In this document: positions 32,961-45,243 of the stretch, one piece after another
How the letters are laid out: the number at the start of each line of letters is the position of its first letter
Numbering within the stretch: position 1 is the first letter of the stretch
Assembly: GCA_026214975.1 (NCBI GenBank)
Contig: CM047814.1
Span: 17,817,541-17,881,540, forward strand
Direction: 5' to 3'
DNA: 64,000 nucleotides
Source: Gentiana macrophylla
Taxonomy: Eukaryota > Streptophyta > Magnoliopsida > Gentianales > Gentianaceae
Position numbers and translations under genes: made by a program
Notes under the pieces: generated by a model
What the model was told of the DNA's origin: nothing
The model's input: only the letters and a program-made list of their open reading frames with translations
Database searches by the model: none

Positions 32961-33990
32961 ATATTCCAAATTTCACTTCCGTGTTAGTCTGAAATTAATG
33001 ATATTAAGTAATAAAATATAAATACTGAAACTGTAATAAAATTAACTTCAAAAAAAAAAGAAACTGTAATAAAATTATGTATCGAGTTTGTCTCGAAAAT
33101 ATAACTGAAATAATGGTACGGTTCTAGTCAGAGCCTTCACGGCTATGAAATTTTTAGTAGTAGTGTGTCTACGCGCGTATATACTACTTCAGCTTATGAG
33201 CCACGTAATCAAATTGCGTAATTGTTTGTGTGGTGTTTAGTTACGATCACACGCACGCAGAATAAACTACCAAAAATTTCCTCACGGCTATACATTATCC
33301 GTGATGTGAAACCGGATTTTCTGACCAACTCCAGAATAAACTTACACCCTTTTATTAGAGCCCAGAAGTGACTGATGCTCGAAACAGTAATATAATAAAG
33401 GGAATGAGGAGAAAGCGACGTAAATATTTCATCAATTAAGTAGAAGACGCTTTTTGAAACTTTGCATAAAGACAAAACTATTTATTCATTCGTCGAAATT
33501 CACTTGTGTTCAAATTCACTTTGTTTAAATTCACCGATTGAAATTCATCATCGAAATTCACTAATTTTCAAAATTCATCGCCGAAATTCACTAATTTTCG
33601 GGATTCATCGTCGAAATTCATTTATTAAATTCAATGATTCGGGATTCATTGAGGAGATTCATCGATTTTGGGATTCATTTATTTCATCTTCTCGCATTTA
33701 TAAAATTATGCGATTGTCTTCTCCCTATAAAAAATATGTAAATTTGTCTTATTCTTAAAAATATTTGAGACAAGGTCTTATCCCTAATTTTCCATATAAT
33801 AAAACTACGATTTCCTAAATAACGTCCCTTTTTTTTAACATCATTGATCATCAAATAAATCAAAAGGCAATATTGATTATCAATCTCTTTCCGTTTTGCA
33901 TGCAAAATCTCCTTTTCGGCCAGTCAATTTTCCGCATGATCCATCGAAAAGGCAGGCTTGCGGAGAAGTAATAAACCAGAAAATTTGATT
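32961..33990. other. Intergenic and RabA4-like gene upstream region
   Basis: No gene recognised. A short imperfect tandem repeat of CGAAATTCACTAATTTTC-like units spans about 33497-33680. The promoter and 5' UTR of the GTPase gene must lie between here and 33990; no single TATA box stands out. Confidence 0.5.
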
Positions 33991-36900
33991 ATGTCGAATT
34001 TGTACGGGACCTATAATCAAAATATCGATTATGTGTTTAAGGTTGTATTAATCGGAGATTCGGCTGTTGGGAAATCTCAATTACTGGCTCGTTTTGCAAG
34101 AAATGAATTTAATGTGGATTCAAAAGCTACTATTGGTGTAGAATTTCAAACCAAGACTCTTATTATTGATCAAAAGACCGTCAAGGCACAAATTTGGGAT
34201 ACCGCAGGACAAGAAAGGTGAGCTTTCTTTGCTATTTTCATCGTATTCGTACTCATTTTGGCAAACTTTTCGCTTTGATTTGCTTTAATTTTGCTTGGTT
34301 AAGTTTCAAATGTCATATTTTTAAGAGACTTTTTGTGCATTTTTGGGTGTTTCTCCTTCCACATTATGCTACGTAACAATTATTAGTGTCGCCATGTCGG
34401 TATTGAGTAAGAGAAAGTAGGATTACACCTTAGGGAATTGCTTACACGGGCTGTGTGCTGCGTAGATTGCTGCAAACTGATGTGTTAGGTATAGTGGTAA
34501 ACAATGGAGGATAGAGAAACAGGGGGCATTGGAGGCACAAAACAACATGTGCTATTGAAGAAGACACCGGAGACACAAAAGTGTGATTCTTTATAATAAA
34601 AATCCACCAGGGGCACGTGCCCTCGATGCCGTGTGTGCGAGCCTGCCTCTGGTGGTGGTGAGCTCAGATTGTCATTCATAAGGTCTTGGGAGCCTAGACT
34701 CTTATTCATTCATAAGGTCTTGCTTTCGAACCTTATGACAGAAAAAGAAAAAACAAAAGAAAAAAACATAGGGCTCAAGTTTGAAAGATAAAGCACTTGC
34801 TAAATCATCGTAAAGGGGCTGCTTAAAGTAGAACGAATGTCTTGACCCTTTCTCAAACCCCACATAGACAGGATGCCTTCATGCATCGGATTGTGTTTAT
34901 TAGCTCGACTCCTTACAACCACGTAAACTTGGGGACAAGTGTGTGTGAAATATGAAACATCCATTGTTCAAGAAAATCATCCATGAAACTAATCGGAATG
35001 GATATCCAGTGAAAGCCTTAACATCAATTGACTGATCAAATATTACAGCAAGAGTTTGTCATGCAACTAGGTAGTCAAGAAATCAAACTGATTAGAGTCT
35101 AGAAGTCTCGGGGTTCCTGTTTTTTGAACGTGTAAGGGGACATAGAAAACGACCATTCCAAATCACGCCATGATTGCTTTTATGCGTAAACTGGAATATG
35201 ACAGTAAATCTTTTTTGTCAGAGAAGAGGCGGTGCTAATAGGGGAGTGATCCAAAATTCTTCTTGGATCGCAGTTATGAAGGAATGACACATGTCTACTG
35301 TAACATACAATTGTATTTCCCTTACCATGTCTTAATCGTTCATGATCTTGTACGTGCGGAAATTGGGTTTAGAGCATTACACTGACAGACTTAGTTTTTT
35401 TTTTATATATAATTCTTCATAATCAGTGTCATCCTTCTATTCATTCTCAAAGTTTATGTTTTTGTCTTGACGTAGCCAAGGGGTACCACCAAACACTGCA
35501 AGGTCTTTATCCTTTAACGAGATCGTTCTACTTTTCATATTCATTACTGCCATGTGGAATTTAGATATGTGACTCTTATATAGATTAAGATATTCGAAAG
35601 GCCGTTCCCTTTTTTTTTTACAAGTTTTCTGCGTCTATGAATGCTCTAATGGCTACAAATTAATGCCTCTATCATGTCCAAGTCACCTTGGAAACGAAAT
35701 CAAGTGTTGTCAACATGCTATGAAACTTGCAGCAAGAAACTGTATCTCTAAAAACAGTATCAAATACTTAAGTGCAGAAGCTTTTACCAGTTTCTGTTAT
35801 TGCCAAATGGAGAGTGATCAGGTCACCGACCAATATCACCGATTCATCCCCCGAAATTGAATCTTGACCCTTCACTTATTTCTTTTTTTTACTTATCCTG
35901 TGCTAAAGATAATATAAGGCTGAGATGACATCTTGGTGCCTAATTTTTGCACATGTTCGGGGCATGTATCATTTATGGATGCCAAATACGCAGTTTTAGT
36001 ACTTCATAAAAATACGTGCAGATTTCCAGTGCCTTGATTTAAGAAGTATTAATTACCATTACATATTTTCGCCAAGATTTTGAACTGACATGGTTGATGG
36101 TTGAGTGGGAGGTGGACTTTGATCCTTCTTATAAATGGTTATTCATTTTGCCAATGTTCCTTATCTAAAGAGTGTATGCTTTTTTTGTTTTGTTGCATGA
36201 ATGTTTTTTAGCACAAAATTTAGCAGGATTCACAATTAAGGTTCTTATTGCCATTACCATTCTTGCTCTGGATAAAACTACAAACTAATAATTTCAAATC
36301 AGTAATCTTAGTTCTGAAAAGGATGAATTCTGTTTACTCTGAATTGTCAACTTTGAGGGCCTACAAGAACCCCTTTTTTCTGTTATTTTAGTTGATCTTA
36401 GAGATTCATGATTTTAGGGTTGAATCAACAGTTGAGGAAAACGAACTTGTGCCCTCAAAATTTAGAGATTCCGTATTCTACATATCTGGGTAGAGTTTTC
36501 GATGCATATGCGTTTTTGGAGGAGCTGAACGGTTTGAATCTTTATTTTACATACATTCATAGAATATAACCTCAATTTATTTACAGATATCGAGCAGTGA
36601 CAAGTGCCTACTACCGTGGGGCAGTTGGGGCGATGTTGGTTTATGACATGACTAAACGTCAATCATTTGATCACATGTCTCGGTGGCTTGAAGAACTCAG
36701 GGGTCATGCAGACAAGAACATAGTAATAATGCTGATAGGAAACAAATGCGATTTGGAAAGCCTTCGAGCTGTGCCGACTGAGGATGCACAAGAATTTGCA
36801 GAAAGAGAGAGCTTATACTTTATGGAGACCTCAGCACTTGAAGCTACAAATGTTGAAGGCGCATTCATGACGATTTTAACAGAAATATACCACATCATAA

Positions 36901-37034
36901 GCAAGAAATCCTTGACTGCTGGTGGTGGTGGATCTGACTATGCAAAATCCGCGTCTTTAAAAGGATCCATAATTGTTGTTCCGGGTCAAGATGGAGATGG
37001 TGGGAAAAGGGCTGGTTGTTGCATGTCCTCCTGA
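33991..37034 (+). CDS. RabA4-like small GTPase
   Basis: A Rab11-class GTPase of plants; RabA4 proteins act on trans-Golgi/secretory vesicles, for example in polarised wall delivery (family knowledge). The coding exons are 33991-34217 and 36587-37034, joined across a 2369-base GT-AG intron inside the Arg codon of WDTAGQER, giving 224 residues. Visible motifs are the P-loop GDSAVGKS (22-29), switch I Thr47 in ATIGVEF, switch II WDTAGQE (69-75), NKCD (128-131) and ETSA (156-159). The C-terminal CC (220-221) followed by MSS provides geranylgeranylation sites. The ATG at 33991 is the first in frame. Length and all G-motifs are normal, so the gene looks functional. Subclass A4 rests on the SNLYG-x-YNQ-x-IDYVFK start and RQSFDHM; the exact member is not certain. 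Confidence 0.95.
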
Positions 37035-38239
37035 TATCATTGATTGATCTTCATGATCCTGTGTGCTCATGTGTGAACTGAAACTCATTTCTTCCCACAT
37101 GGACTATACACCATTGGATCAAAGATTAAGACCCTGATCATCCGATGGTGCATCGTGGAATGATAGGATAGTGTTCCCACTTAAGCGATTAGAGAAAATT
37201 CTTCAATGATCATTCTTGATTTCTTTTGAAAAGCGTTAATGCGAATGTCTCGGTTCTTACTCAGATTCGATATAGACGAGGTGCTTCCATGAATCAAAAA
37301 TTGTTGGTTACAGAAGAATTAGTCAAAGGTGATTGCCAAATGGCCAATGCATTGTGAGAGCAGATTTTAGAAGCTTTTTAACTTACTTGTGTGTTTGGAA
37401 CAAATGGATTTTGCTACCTTTTCCACAGTTTGTGTACTGAGGGTTTCTGATATTGCTAGTGGCTTTTAATTTGTTTCAACATTTTCTCACCATACTAGAG
37501 AATGGATTCAAATAAGGTTAATTAACATTAATTTATCAAAGAAATTTTGTGCAAAAAAATTAATTTTGATCAACAACTCACACCGAGCCAGAGGGACAAC
37601 AGCAACATGCTGGAGCATTTGCCCTTCGTCTCAAAATGTCAACCAAGCTCTTATTACTTGAGCATTTTACACTCTGGTTGCTGACAGAGTTATTAAGTAG
37701 CAAAAGTAATGTTATCCATAACGGGATAATATAATTTATCAAAATCAATATTTGATATCTACGAAAATGTTCGCATTATAGACTATTATTAATTTGTTAT
37801 GATGCGGAGTTGCTTATTTATAAGTTATAAGTAATATATTATACTTGTAAGTCATGAGTGTTATGCTAAATGTATTTTCTTATAATCATAAGTTTATATT
37901 TATACATAAAAGGTTAAAGAAAATAAAATGCAATCACTAAAAACAACTTACTAAAGGGAAGTAAAAACATACTAATAAAGTCAAAAACCGGATCGTTATA
38001 TTAAATGAAAGAAAAGAACTATACAACTATTTTTCAAAAAAAGCAAAACAAAACTATACATCATGAGTTAAAAAAAAAAAATATAATCACTACTTCTACC
38101 AAGCTAGGTGTAGCTCTCGTGTTTTACAAATCGTTTGAGAGATAAACACCAACTTCGGGGGTCTCTATCTATCATCATGGTGGAATTCTTCATTTCGCCA
38201 GTAGGCACTCGATATGATTTCCAGAAAATGGAATCTCTA
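37035..38239. other. RabA4-like 3' UTR and intergenic
   Basis: The 3' UTR probably extends to around 37450. Beyond it the DNA is AT-rich with no recognised feature. Confidence 0.5.
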
Positions 38240-39470
38240 AAATTCAATATTTATCCTTTTTAAACATATTCATCTTAAGGCATTTGTTGAGCCAAGTTGG
38301 GATGACGTGGGTGTTGAAAAATTCATGCCAACAACGACGGTGCACAACATCCTTCCACATCCCACGCACCCAGCTACAAATCTCTAAGGGCATGCATAAT
38401 AGTCTCGCTATAAGAGCCACAAGAGCTACAAGTATCATCGTCAATAATATGTCTTGTGCAAAGGGTCTCCTCCATAGGAAGGGGAGTTCATGCGAATGAG
38501 CCAAAGTAGACCTATAAGCGGACCTTTGATGCTGCAAATTTGTTTCCAGCACGCATTATCCTCCTGTAGGGGAGGGGCGGACTTGCAAGTTTCAAGGTAA
38601 GCCGATTGGACTGAGAATTTTCCAGAAGGGTGAAAATTCCAAATGGTGTTCCATTTGAATCAAAATAGAAGGCTTCCCGCATTTCATTGGCCGCAAAGCA
38701 AATATGGCGCCAAATAATGGAGCAACCGGGCTTTGGTGATTCAAAAGGCGAGCCATATTTCTTGGTTAGAATTTGGACGCAAAGCTTATCACAGGCCATG
38801 AGGAGTTGCCACGCTAGTTTGGCTAAGAAAGCTGTGTTCATCTCGCAAGCCTTTCTTATTGCGAGTCCATCGTGTAGTTTGGGTCGGAAGATTGAGTGCC
38901 AAGCTACATGATGGATCTTCCTCTTGCCATCGTGGTCGGCACAAAAGAACGAACGAGCAATACTTATCAAGTTCATCGGTGATTGAGGTTGGTAGCTTAA
39001 CCGTTTGAATGTGATAATAGGCCATCGTGGTGAGGACGGTTTGGGTTAAAATAACTCGCCCGCTTTCGAAAAGGAGGAGGCTTTCTAAGACTGTAGTTTG
39101 GAACGGACTTTATCAATGATGAAGCAAAAATCTTCTTTTTTCACCCGTCTATGGTGTAGGGGGACACCAAGGCATTTTTCAAAGTTCAGGTATATGTCAT
39201 GCCAAGAATATCCGCAATACACCGAGGAGATTGGGGGCTTACATTGGAGGAGACCGCAAACATAGATTTGGAGATGCTAATTTTTTGACCCCAAAGACAA
39301 TAGAAATTCGTTAAAAAATGGTCCATCTCCTTAGCTTGATCAACAGAAGCTTACGAGAAAAGAATCAGGTCAAGCGAGACATTTTTTAGCCACCCGAAAA
39401 TACGATAATTGGCTTCCACTTACCTGCGGTGATAGAGGAGTTGATCATCTGGCTTAACTAGAACAAGCAA
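38240..39470 (-). pseudogene. LINE (L1-type) ORF2 C-terminal remnant
   Basis: Minus-strand reading gives the post-RT region of plant LINEs: TVLTTMAYYHIQTVKLPTSI, then HHVAWHSIFRPKLHDGLAIR and KACEMNTAFLAKLAWQLLM, with VQILTKKYG and the zf-RVT-like C-rich end near 38300. Several frameshifts interrupt it (38244-38552, 38512-38976 and 38789-39025 are separate frames). The RT catalytic core is not readable, and no poly(A) tail or target duplication was identified. This is a 5'-truncated dead insert. Confidence 0.82.
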
Positions 39471-39689
39471 GGGGATTTCCTTCTTTAATGCCATAACGTC
39501 GTATCATAAAAAAGTCATATAGTATTTTTTTATTATAGAAACAAGATACTTTATATATTTATATTTTATTTTATAAGTATCTATTTGAAATTGAATTGAT
39601 ATAAGTGTAACCGCCTGCACGTGTGACGTGTTCACTTCCATTTTTCATTTTTTTTCCTCACTATTTTCATTTTCATTACAATTTTTTTT

Positions 39690-40150
39690 TTGTGGTCAAA
39701 GTAAAAAATTTCGAAAATTTCAAGGAAGCATATATTGCCCGCCCATGCCTCATTTCAAAATTGCCAGTTCGCTTCTTTCTCTCCAAGCTTTCACATTTGT
39801 GCTCTAATTCGAAAGAAGCTTAGAAAACCCTCAGAGCCAAAACCTTATCAATCTTCTTCTTCTTCTTCAAGAAATCTGAAGGTAATCATGATTCTGATTC
39901 TTTTTTTTCTCATGAATTTTCATATCAACTCATTCTGATAGAATATTTGGTAGTACTCATACATTCTCTTTGAAATGTGAACTTGTGAGTGATTTTTCAT
40001 GTACTTTTTGGTTTTGAATGGTATGAACTCGTCGTTTTCCAAGAATTAATCAAACGAATTCTTCAGAAAATGTCATTTCAAATGGTTGAACTTAATAGTT
40101 CTTTTTTTTTTTTTTTTTTGTTTATTTTTTGATTTACAGGTACTGGTGCA
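39690..40150 (+). promoter_or_regulatory. 5' UTR and leader intron of OSD1/UVI4-like copy A
   Basis: The block from about 39690 matches 54725 onward in copy B almost base for base, marking the left limit of the duplication. A leader exon ends at 39881 (TCTGAAG|GTAATC) and an intron runs 39882-40139 (a T-tract then TTACAG). The ATG is at 40151. The CTTCTTCTTCTTCTTC tract before the donor is shared by both copies. Confidence 0.72.
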
Positions 40151-43100
40151 ATGTCGATGTCAAGAGATAGGTTAATAAGGGAAGAGGATCCGGCAGAGGT
40201 GTATCTTCGTAACCGGGGGGCAATTCACACCGGAGGAAACATATTTGACTCATTTACACCTTTCCGGTGGGGGAGGACTCCGCTGACGGGGACTGACAGA
40301 GTAATGGGATTGGCTTCTGTAGGGGTTAATGGTATTCAAGGTGTTTCAGGGAGAGGAATTATCGGTAGACCAAGAACAATCCGTCGTGGTGGAATTCATA
40401 GATCTGTTACTGGCCGCGAGAACATGTCACCTGCAATTGGTCGCGCAATAGGCAGAGGTCGAGGCCGTAGCGTTCTTCCATCTTGGTACCCGAGAAGGCC
40501 TCTTCAAGATATCACTGCCATTGATAGGGTAACACATTTTTATGCATTTTTCATGATCTTTGTTGATAGTTTTATATTCGTGAATTGAAATGTGAATGTG
40601 TCTGTGATTCCTAGAAGCTGCTGCGTTATGTACTTGTGAAACGAGTATTGATATTGCATGGGCTTGCAATTGGTGAGATATTTCTGTGGATTTAGTTGAA
40701 ATTGACTGTTTTATGAATAATTGTAGCAGTAAATTTGTAGTAATATAAAGTGGACTGTTGATTTAGTCTGCAATCAGATCCGCCTGGTTCATGATTCTTT
40801 TCTGCATGTTTTATCTTGCCTCAATTTGGTCAAACGCATGCTTGGTACATCATTGAATTCCCTAATCTATATCCTAAACATTTTTTCCATTAACATGACC
40901 TGGAAGTAGTGTTCTTTGAAACAGTATGATTTAGTTGATTTGGTTGAAATGACTGCCTTATGAATCATTGTAGCAGTACATTAATGTGAATTAAAGCCAT
41001 CCATGGTATTAAGAATCTGCAACAATATGCAGTAGGGAGAATTGGTTTGCATTTTGCTGTTTTGGAGTACTAGTTTTTGTGCAATGTTACAGTATCATCT
41101 CAAGTCAAAGTGACTACTTTGCTGCTTATAATCCTCTTTGGGCACAACGTAGACTTTCCGAGCACTAGTTTTCTTTATTGTCTAGCATTATTGTGTGTTC
41201 CAAGTGTTTTGTAAACCTTGATAACATTGAGGACTAGCATTGTTTGGTTGTAGGAGCTTTTGTTCTATGTTTTGTACACTCGGTGTACAGTTTTTTATAA
41301 TATACATATCCAAGATCCTTTATTCGGACAAAAAAAAAAAAGATATGGTGGGATTAGAGTGAACTCTGCTCTGGACTCATCATACATACATACTGATGAT
41401 GCTGATTTAAAAAAAAAAAATGAATATGGATCACTCTGTTTTAATGCCATCACTTCATTTTGTACATGTGTGTGGAGCAATATAGTGAACTAGACAGACA
41501 CTATATTGATTTGGATACACTCATCAAGTTTTTTTGAATGAATATTGTGAACATATGACATATTTGACATCCTAACAATGTTTTCTTTAATATGACCTGG
41601 AAGCAGTGTTCTTTGAAGCCTATATTCTTGTTGTAATAAACTATTTATCTTGGATGGACTTGAAAATATGTTTTAGTGAGATTATAATGATATCACTTGA
41701 GAAAGACTCCTATATGATTTCTCATTGTACTGATTTCGGTTCATATAACTGTGAAACTGCTTCTCTCTAATTTGTGCTGATTGGAAAAAATGAGTCTGTT
41801 GTGATAGTCCATTGTGGCTCTGGTGTTGAAAGGATCAGCGTGTTTTTGGTGTTTATATGTCATACGTGTGTTGTGTCAATTTGTTCAATACACTGTGTTG
41901 TACTTCACATATGTTGGCAGGTTAAGCTAATTTCAGTTAAATTGCTGCATCTGACACCATTTCAATTCATTGTAAATGTCCTATTTTTGTGTTAAAAATG
42001 CCCCATTTTCCATTATTTCTCTCCTACTTCGACAAATGGTGTGTATGTTAGATATTGTTGCACTGCTTGTTGATATTCCTAATCGCTCTGTTTAGACCTG
42101 TGATTTATCCTCACACATACTTCAATATTGTTAACAATTATCATTTTCACATGGCTTTACAAGCTATCATAGTTATGCTTTTTCTGTCAAACATATATTT
42201 GAATTGTAAAACAACATTAGGGGTTGGATCAGATTAGTGCCTTTTGCTATCTTTACATTTTGTCTTGCCTCAAATTTGTCCACACATGTAGTGTACTATT
42301 CATGGCTTAGCTGAAGAAACTAAACCCTTAAATTGATGAGTTTGGCCCCAGCATTTGTTGTAGTAGTATGGACTAACCTCATTATATGATGTATCACCTA
42401 AATTCTATTGCACTGTTTTGTCCTTCCTTCCTTCAAACATATATAGAAAGTACTCAGCTTGCATTTATGTGTTTTTTTTTTTTTCCTCTTGTGTACTTCA
42501 TTTGTTAGGATTCTGATGAAAATTATTAGCAGGTGCTATGTTTGTCTGACACATGCATTGGTTTTGCATCGAGTTGAGGTTATCCGGACTTTGAATATCA
42601 TGGCATCAACAATATCTTTTAGTTATTCCATTTCAGTTCCTTTGCCAGTTACAAATTCTATTGATCCTCTTTGTTCTTGTCTTGAGATTTGGCTTTTAAA
42701 TGCATCAGCGCTCATCCTGTAACATGTTTAATGTTCTGTTTATCAATGCAATGCATTTAAGATTTTGGTTTAACGTATCTTCACTCATCCAACCTACAGG
42801 ATATGGAAGCAATACGAGCTATAGAGAGAGAAGACGAAGGCCTTCAACATGAGAGTCCTGTAGTTCAGGACCAGTCTGTTCATGATGATGACACTGACAC
42901 GGCTTCAACATCCGGTGCTCAACTAGAGCACGATATTTCCATGTATACACCAGCTCCAACTGTAGCTAAAAGGCGTAAACCTCTCACATCAAGAAAATTA
43001 CCCAAGTTGTTGCATGATATCACCAAGGACAATACAGGAGATCAGGCCTTTCTTACACCACAACGGAAGCTACTCAATTCGATTGAAGCAGTCGAGAAAG

Positions 43101-43195
43101 TGATGAAAGAAGAGCTTCAAGAATGGAAGAATTCTCCTGCTGCCAAGAAAGCCGAGCGACAACAGAAAGTCCGTACGTTGATGTCCATGAGATAA
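40151..43195 (+). CDS. OSD1/UVI4 (GIG1/POLYCHOME)-like APC/C inhibitor, copy A
   Basis: Plant-specific inhibitor of the anaphase-promoting complex. Arabidopsis OSD1 and UVI4 restrain cyclin destruction, controlling meiotic division entry and endoreduplication (family knowledge). The exons are 40151-40528 and 42800-43195, phase 0, giving 257 residues; the intron is 2271 bases. Motifs are GREN at 88-91 (the GxEN box), LPSWYP then RRPLQDITAI at 109-122 with an RxxL D-box-like R115-L118, LTPQRKLLNSIEAVEKVM near the C-terminus, and a terminal Met-Arg (256-257), the MR tail needed for APC/C binding in this family. A Gly/Arg-rich stretch precedes LPSWYP. Length fits the family (about 240-260). The closest relative is copy B at 55177. 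Which Arabidopsis gene is orthologous cannot be settled here. Confidence 0.88.
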
Positions 43196-43949
43196 AAAGG
43201 CGAAAAGAAGAGGTTATTTGCTGCTGATGTATCTCGATCAGATTCAAGCAAGCCCGGGAGGAGTGGAGATTTTGAACAGATTGTTGCGTGGTAGATCGAT
43301 AGATCATTTTCCTGATGATCTGGGCTCTCAGTTGAAAACAGACAGATAATTTCGAGGATTGATTATCTCTTGATGACCAATGCCTCCTTTTTACTATTAG
43401 TATTGGACATTTTATTTGATGTTCTTATTAAGTGTTTTTGTCTAATTCCATACAGTTTCATGTGACCTGGTAGCTGAAAACTCTGATAATATTACTAATG
43501 TTTGGTTGTATGTAAATCCACTGTCACTTTAGTATTACATATATTGGATTGGAGACATGAATAATGAGGTGTTCTTTTTTTTAAGCATTTTGGGGCACAA
43601 CACAATACAAGTATGTATGTGTTTTTGCCAATCAGCTTTTCTACCTGTTTTAGGGATTGCCATTGTGCATATTTTACTAGTAATCTTGATCAAGAAGTTC
43701 TTCCCAAAAATATCCATGACAATCTTTTAATTGAAACATTTTTTTGAATTGATCATTTCTTACTTGTCCTTTACTTCAATAGCAATAGGCAATAGCAAGG
43801 CAAAGAAACCTCCAAAAACTAGTTACAGAATCTTGCAATGCATTTCTACAAAGTCATTCTTTCCTGTCCAGTAATTATATATACGATCAAACTCCATATA
43901 TAAAGATTCCCTCCCCCTCCTGCCCATTAATTCCTTCCCACGTTTGAGC
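43196..43949. other. Copy A 3' UTR and short intergenic space
   Basis: Downstream sequence stays similar to that after copy B to about 43560, so the 3' UTR was within the duplication. A TATATAAAG-like ATATATAAAGATTCC near 43896 may be the RING gene's TATA box, about 50 bases before its ATG. Confidence 0.5.
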
Positions 43950-44882
43950 ATGTCATACGCACCTCGTCCACGAGTTGTAGTAAATGGAGTACAGAGATTA
44001 CAAACATACCATTATTACTGGTGTCGTCGTTGCCAAAGATCAATCAGAACCACCACAACGAATCCGTATGAAATCATATGTCCTACTTGTCTAGGCGAGG
44101 TTCATTACGAGCTTGATATATCACGTCTTAGTAGGACAACGTTCCTAGAACCAACCCCTGCTGGTGCCGGTGCACGGTTACTTGATTCATTGGCTACCAT
44201 TCTTGACCCTTCAATAAGGCAACAACAAAATCATCTCGAGGATGATGATCTTGAAAGAAGGCGATGTGCTCGTGTCCTTGTCCAATTTATAGGGCCTGAT
44301 GATCATGATCAACCTCCAAACACAACATCTAATGGAATGGAAGGATTCATCGAAAATGATAGGGGTGCACCTAGTACTCCGACAGATGCCTCCTCAGCAA
44401 TCGAGGCATTACGAACAATAATCCTCACACCGAATCATCTATCCTCAAACGATGATGTACAATATTCATGTCCGGTTTGTAAGGATGAGTTTGAGGCCGG
44501 GGAACAAGTGAAGGAGCTCCCATGTCTACATTTCTACCATTCTGATTGTATACTTCCTTGGCTAACACTCCATAATACATGTCCCGTGTGTCGATACCAG
44601 CTGCAAAGTTCATCTTCATCATCAGACTATAATAATAATAATAATAATAATCTCCAACAAGAGCATGGTCAAGATTTTACTGATCAAGAACAGACAAGGG
44701 AATCTCTAGATTGGAGAGGCACAAGGACACAGCTGTTTTCCGTTTGGCCGTTGGGTCTATTTGCAAACTGGACACATGAATACTTTGATTCTTTTGAGAG
44801 AACAATTACAGCTCAATCAGATTCAGGTAGGCCTGTTCTTTTGCATAATAAACAGATATATCTATATATAATGTTTAGTTGA
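43950..44882 (+). CDS. Zinc-ribbon/RING-H2 E3 ubiquitin ligase (RDUF/RING1-like)
   Basis: Predicted E3 ligase of 310 residues in one exon. The ATG at 43950 is used because the earlier in-frame codon is TTG. An N-terminal zinc ribbon has WCRRC (Cys25, Cys28) and CPTC (Cys44, Cys47), as in plant proteins with a zinc_ribbon_9 domain. A RING-H2 domain runs from 174 to 214, CPVCKDEFEAGEQVKELPC, then LHFYHSDCILPW and NTCPVC, with C3H2C3 spacing. A poly-Ser/Asn tract follows (AGTTCATCTTCATCATC and AAT runs). A WPLGLFANW segment near the C-terminus is also typical of the family. The last 17 residues follow a possible splice donor (GATTCAG|GTAGGC near 44827), so the true C-terminus may lie in a downstream exon. 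A MITE begins ten bases after the stop. Substrates are unknown. Confidence 0.88.
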   Translation: MSYAPRPRVVVNGVQRLQTYHYYWCRRCQRSIRTTTTNPYEIICPTCLGEVHYELDISRLSRTTFLEPTPAGAGARLLDSLATILDPSIRQQQNHLEDDDLERRRCARVLVQFIGPDDHDQPPNTTSNGMEGFIENDRGAPSTPTDASSAIEALRTIILTPNHLSSNDDVQYSCPVCKDEFEAGEQVKELPCLHFYHSDCILPWLTLHNTCPVCRYQLQSSSSSSDYNNNNNNNLQQEHGQDFTDQEQTRESLDWRGTRTQLFSVWPLGLFANWTHEYFDSFERTITAQSDSGRPVLLHNKQIYLYIMFS

Positions 44883-44891
44883 AGCATTGCA

Positions 44892-45233
44892 GGGTTAATT
44901 TGATTTTTAGTCCTCTAACTTTACCTGTTTTTGTAAATAGTTCTCTTTTTGCTCCGGTAGCATTTTTAGTCCTATAACTTTCTATTTTCTGGATTTTTAG
45001 TCCTTTTACCAATTCATCACCGAGCTCCGTGAAGTGTATAAAAGGACTAAAAATCCAGAAAAAATAAAGTTATAGGACTGAAAATTAGCACTTCGCCGAG
45101 CTCCGGTGATGAATTGGCAAAAGGACTAAAAATCCAGAAAAAGAAAGTTATAGGACTAAAAATGCCACGAGCAGAAAAAGATGACTATTTACAAAAACAG
45201 GTAAAGTTAGAGGACTAAAAATCAAATTAACCC
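44892..45233. mobile_element. Mutator-like MITE, 342 bases
   Basis: It has long terminal inverted repeats GGGTTAATTTGATTTTTAGT / complementary end ...AAATCAAATTAACCC. The target duplication is AAGCATTGCA (44882-44891, 45234-45243), 9-10 bases. Internally the arms repeat GGACTAAAAATCCAGAAAA in both directions, so the transcript could fold into a long hairpin. Confidence 0.9.
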
Positions 45234-45243
45234 AAGCATTGCA

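Noticed and set aside
39735..39770. E2F-like GCCCGCCC upstream of copy A
   Set aside because: It lies in the 5' leader as TTGCCCGCCC, lacks the full TTTSSCGC core, and cannot be supported by sequence alone.
43944..43949. Upstream start of the RING-H2 gene
   Set aside because: The codon at 43944 is TTG; the first ATG in frame is 43950.
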